A stretch of DNA of 64,000 nt, from contig DRKS01000021.1 in NCBI GenBank assembly GCA_011051655.1, positions 1 to 64,000 of the forward strand, read 5' to 3'. The notes under the pieces were generated by a model. It had not been told where the DNA came from. It saw nothing but the letters and a program-made list of their open reading frames with translations, and did not search any database. Source of the DNA: Sedimenticola sp. GTDB taxonomy: Bacteria > Pseudomonadota > Gammaproteobacteria > Chromatiales > Chromatiaceae. The first letter of the stretch is position 1. Each line of letters opens with the position of its first letter. Both the position numbers and the translations under genes were made by a program. This document shows, in pieces, positions 62,620 through 64,000 of the stretch.

Positions 62620-63140
62620 TTTTGCGCCGGTTCACCGCCACGGCAGCATTGCTGGCGGGCATGCATCTGTTGCCGGTTTCTCCGGCCGGAGCGGAGGAGA
62701 TTGGACGTTTGTTCAGTACCCCGGCCGAGCGCGCGCGGCTGGATGAGCTTCGCAGCGGCATTGCCGGCCAGGCTGGCGCGGCCGGCGCGGCCTCCGGGGA
62801 TCCGGCGCCGTCCCGGGAGCATCTGCACCGGCCGGTATTCCTCAATGGCATGGTGCTCCGTGGCGATGGCACGGAAATCGTCTGGGTAAACGGCTGTCGA
62901 CTGGAGGGGCAAACCGGCCCGGACGGCATCGAGGTCCGGAGGGTGTCGGACAGTGATTTCAGGGTGACGGTCAGGGGTTACGCCAAGGCGGCCCGCCTCA
63001 GGCCGGGACAGGCGTGGACCCCCGGCAGCGGCCGGGTATCGGAAGGTCCGCCCGTGGCGGCGGGGCCGGAATCATCCCGCCAGGACGCCGATGAGGGGAA
63101 GGGTGCGGGCGAGACGGACGAAACCGGGGGCGGTGCCTGA
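62616..63140 (+). CDS. Exported pilus-associated protein, MshK/PilP-like (putative)
   Basis: The 174-residue protein starts at 62616 (ATGA overlap with the previous gene) with a signal peptide ending SPAGAEEIG. It has a central beta-rich segment (PVFLNGMVLRGDGTEIVWVNG, IEVRRVSDSDFRVTV) and a disordered, Gly/Glu-rich C-terminal tail. The middle resembles the small periplasmic domain of MshK and PilP that contacts the secretin. This identity is inferred from order and topology. Confidence 0.7.
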   Translation: MILRRFTATAALLAGMHLLPVSPAGAEEIGRLFSTPAERARLDELRSGIAGQAGAAGAASGDPAPSREHLHRPVFLNGMVLRGDGTEIVWVNGCRLEGQTGPDGIEVRRVSDSDFRVTVRGYAKAARLRPGQAWTPGSGRVSEGPPVAAGPESSRQDADEGKGAGETDETGGGA

Positions 63141-63158
63141 GGGCGGCGGCAGGCGGCG

Positions 63159-64000
63159 ATGAAGAGCGGGCCGGGATGCCGGAAGCAAAGGGGGGCGGCG
63201 CTGCTGGTGCTGCTCACCATAATGGTCCTGGGCGCTGCCACCCTGCTGGTGACGCAACTGAACCACTTTTCCGGTTTTTGGGTCCGTGACCGGCACAGCA
63301 TGCAGGCCCTGGCCCAGGCCAAGGCCGCATTGATCGGTTGGGCGGTCAGTCATCCACTGCAGCCCGGCCTGCTGCCCTTCCCGGATCGTAACGGCGATGG
63401 CGACTATGACGGCAACAGTGATTGTCCGGCGACGGTGGACCTGTCCACCCTGACCGGCCGCCTGCCGGGATTGGGCTATCCGGCCCCCTGTGTAAATCCC
63501 CAGGGTGGGCTGGGCGTCAACCCATTGGACGGCAGTGGTGAACCACTGTGGTATTCCGTAAGCAGCAATCTTGTCTATGATGGCGGCTACCCGGTGATCA
63601 ACTCGGACCTGCGGGATGAGCCCGACAACTGGATCACAGTGATCGACGGCTCGGGAAACCTGCTCTCCGACAGGGTGGCGGCCGTTATTATCGCACCGGG
63701 AGGCGTGCTGGGCGGACAGAGCCGCGGCGGTGGCGCGCCGGCGGTGGACAATTATCTGGACAGCGCCACCGTGGGAGGGACGACCTACAGCAACTCGGAT
63801 CTGGACCTGAACTTTATCGCCGCCCAGCCCAGTGGCAGCTTTAACGACCGCCTCATCTATATCACCATCGATGAACTGCTGGACCAGGTGGAACGGGTGG
63901 TGGCGCGGCGTATCGATCAGCTTGTCCGGCCCTGCCTGACCGCTTATGCCGCCGCATCGGGCGGGAAATATCCCTGGGCGGCGCAGCTCGACGGAAGCGC
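63159..64000 (+). CDS. Minor pilin/PilX-like protein, truncated by window end
   Basis: The reading frame opens at ATG 63159, preceded by AGGCGGCG, and stays open to the end of the window (280 codons visible). The N-terminus KQRGAALLVLLTIMVLGAAT has the prepilin-like hydrophobic helix with RG before it, but the glutamate at position 5 of type IV pilins is absent, as in PilX-type proteins. Downstream repeats of Asp/Gly/Asn (DRNGDGDYDGNSD) look like a calcium-binding loop. It continues beyond 64000, so length and function are incomplete. Confidence 0.65.
   Translation, partial: MKSGPGCRKQRGAALLVLLTIMVLGAATLLVTQLNHFSGFWVRDRHSMQALAQAKAALIGWAVSHPLQPGLLPFPDRNGDGDYDGNSDCPATVDLSTLTGRLPGLGYPAPCVNPQGGLGVNPLDGSGEPLWYSVSSNLVYDGGYPVINSDLRDEPDNWITVIDGSGNLLSDRVAAVIIAPGGVLGGQSRGGGAPAVDNYLDSATVGGTTYSNSDLDLNFIAAQPSGSFNDRLIYITIDELLDQVERVVARRIDQLVRPCLTAYAAASGGKYPWAAQLDGS

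Noticed and set aside
1-64000. tRNA, rRNA or CRISPR sequences
   Set aside because: I saw no cloverleaf-like, rRNA-like or regularly spaced repeat structures; all longer gaps were read by eye only.

Overview
The window looks like a chromosomal segment of a heme-rich, respiratory proteobacterium, most likely a gammaproteobacterium. Reasons: a complete Wsp chemosensory operon in the Pseudomonas gene order, an MSHA-type pilus biogenesis cluster (mshM-L-N-E-G order), an ExeA/GspB pair, a napFDAB-GH operon, and many c-type cytochromes. By my motif count about 50 CXXCH-type heme sites are encoded in 64 kb. No rRNA, tRNA, CRISPR array or intact insertion sequence was recognised.

Layout. (1) 1-1892: a foldback, MITE-like repeat whose right end supplies the start codon of a membrane TPR protein. 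(2) 1921-13096, minus strand: eleven genes read toward position 1. They encode a four-cluster Fe-S protein, an NrfD-type anchor, a Tat-exported molybdopterin oxidoreductase, a pentaheme NapC/NirT-like protein, a monoheme cytochrome, three paralogous hexaheme c7-type proteins, a triheme c7 protein, an internally duplicated heme-free periplasmic protein and a small unknown. About 27 hemes are encoded. The molybdoenzyme has Asp in place of the third Fe-S cysteine and no Cys at the usual molybdenum-ligand site. (3) 13614-19502: a lipoprotein/small-protein pair and a four-gene translationally coupled glycan cluster. (4) 19685-31409: a tetraheme c554-like cytochrome, a diguanylate cyclase and wspABCDEFR. 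WspA carries a periplasmic CXXCH motif, so the pathway is probably a heme- or redox-sensing route to c-di-GMP. This stretch is visibly more A+T-rich than its surroundings. (5) 31685-36253: a small exported protein, gspB and exeA, and glutamate dehydrogenase. (6) 36443-42057: an unknown, a P2-type ATPase, an AMP-phosphorylase-like enzyme and a PRPP-synthetase-like enzyme. (7) 42311-51633: napF-D-A-B-G-H followed by two tandem octaheme HAO-family cytochromes and a small membrane protein, with an FNR-like site upstream. (8) 51688-64000: a PilZ protein and an MSHA/type IV pilus assembly operon that runs off the window.

How the genes may work together. The nap-hao block suggests reduction of nitrate to nitrite by NapAB with electrons from NapGH, followed by reduction of nitrite or its products by the octaheme proteins, as proposed for the reverse-HAO route of some Epsilonproteobacteria. 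No napC, nrfA or haoC is present in the block. The 1921-13096 cluster reads as a quinone-linked molybdoenzyme complex wired to a large periplasmic c7 heme relay. Its substrate cannot be read from the sequence, and this is the best candidate for an undescribed system. Chemosensing through Wsp would link respiratory or redox state to c-di-GMP and hence, plausibly, to the PilZ and pilus genes further along.
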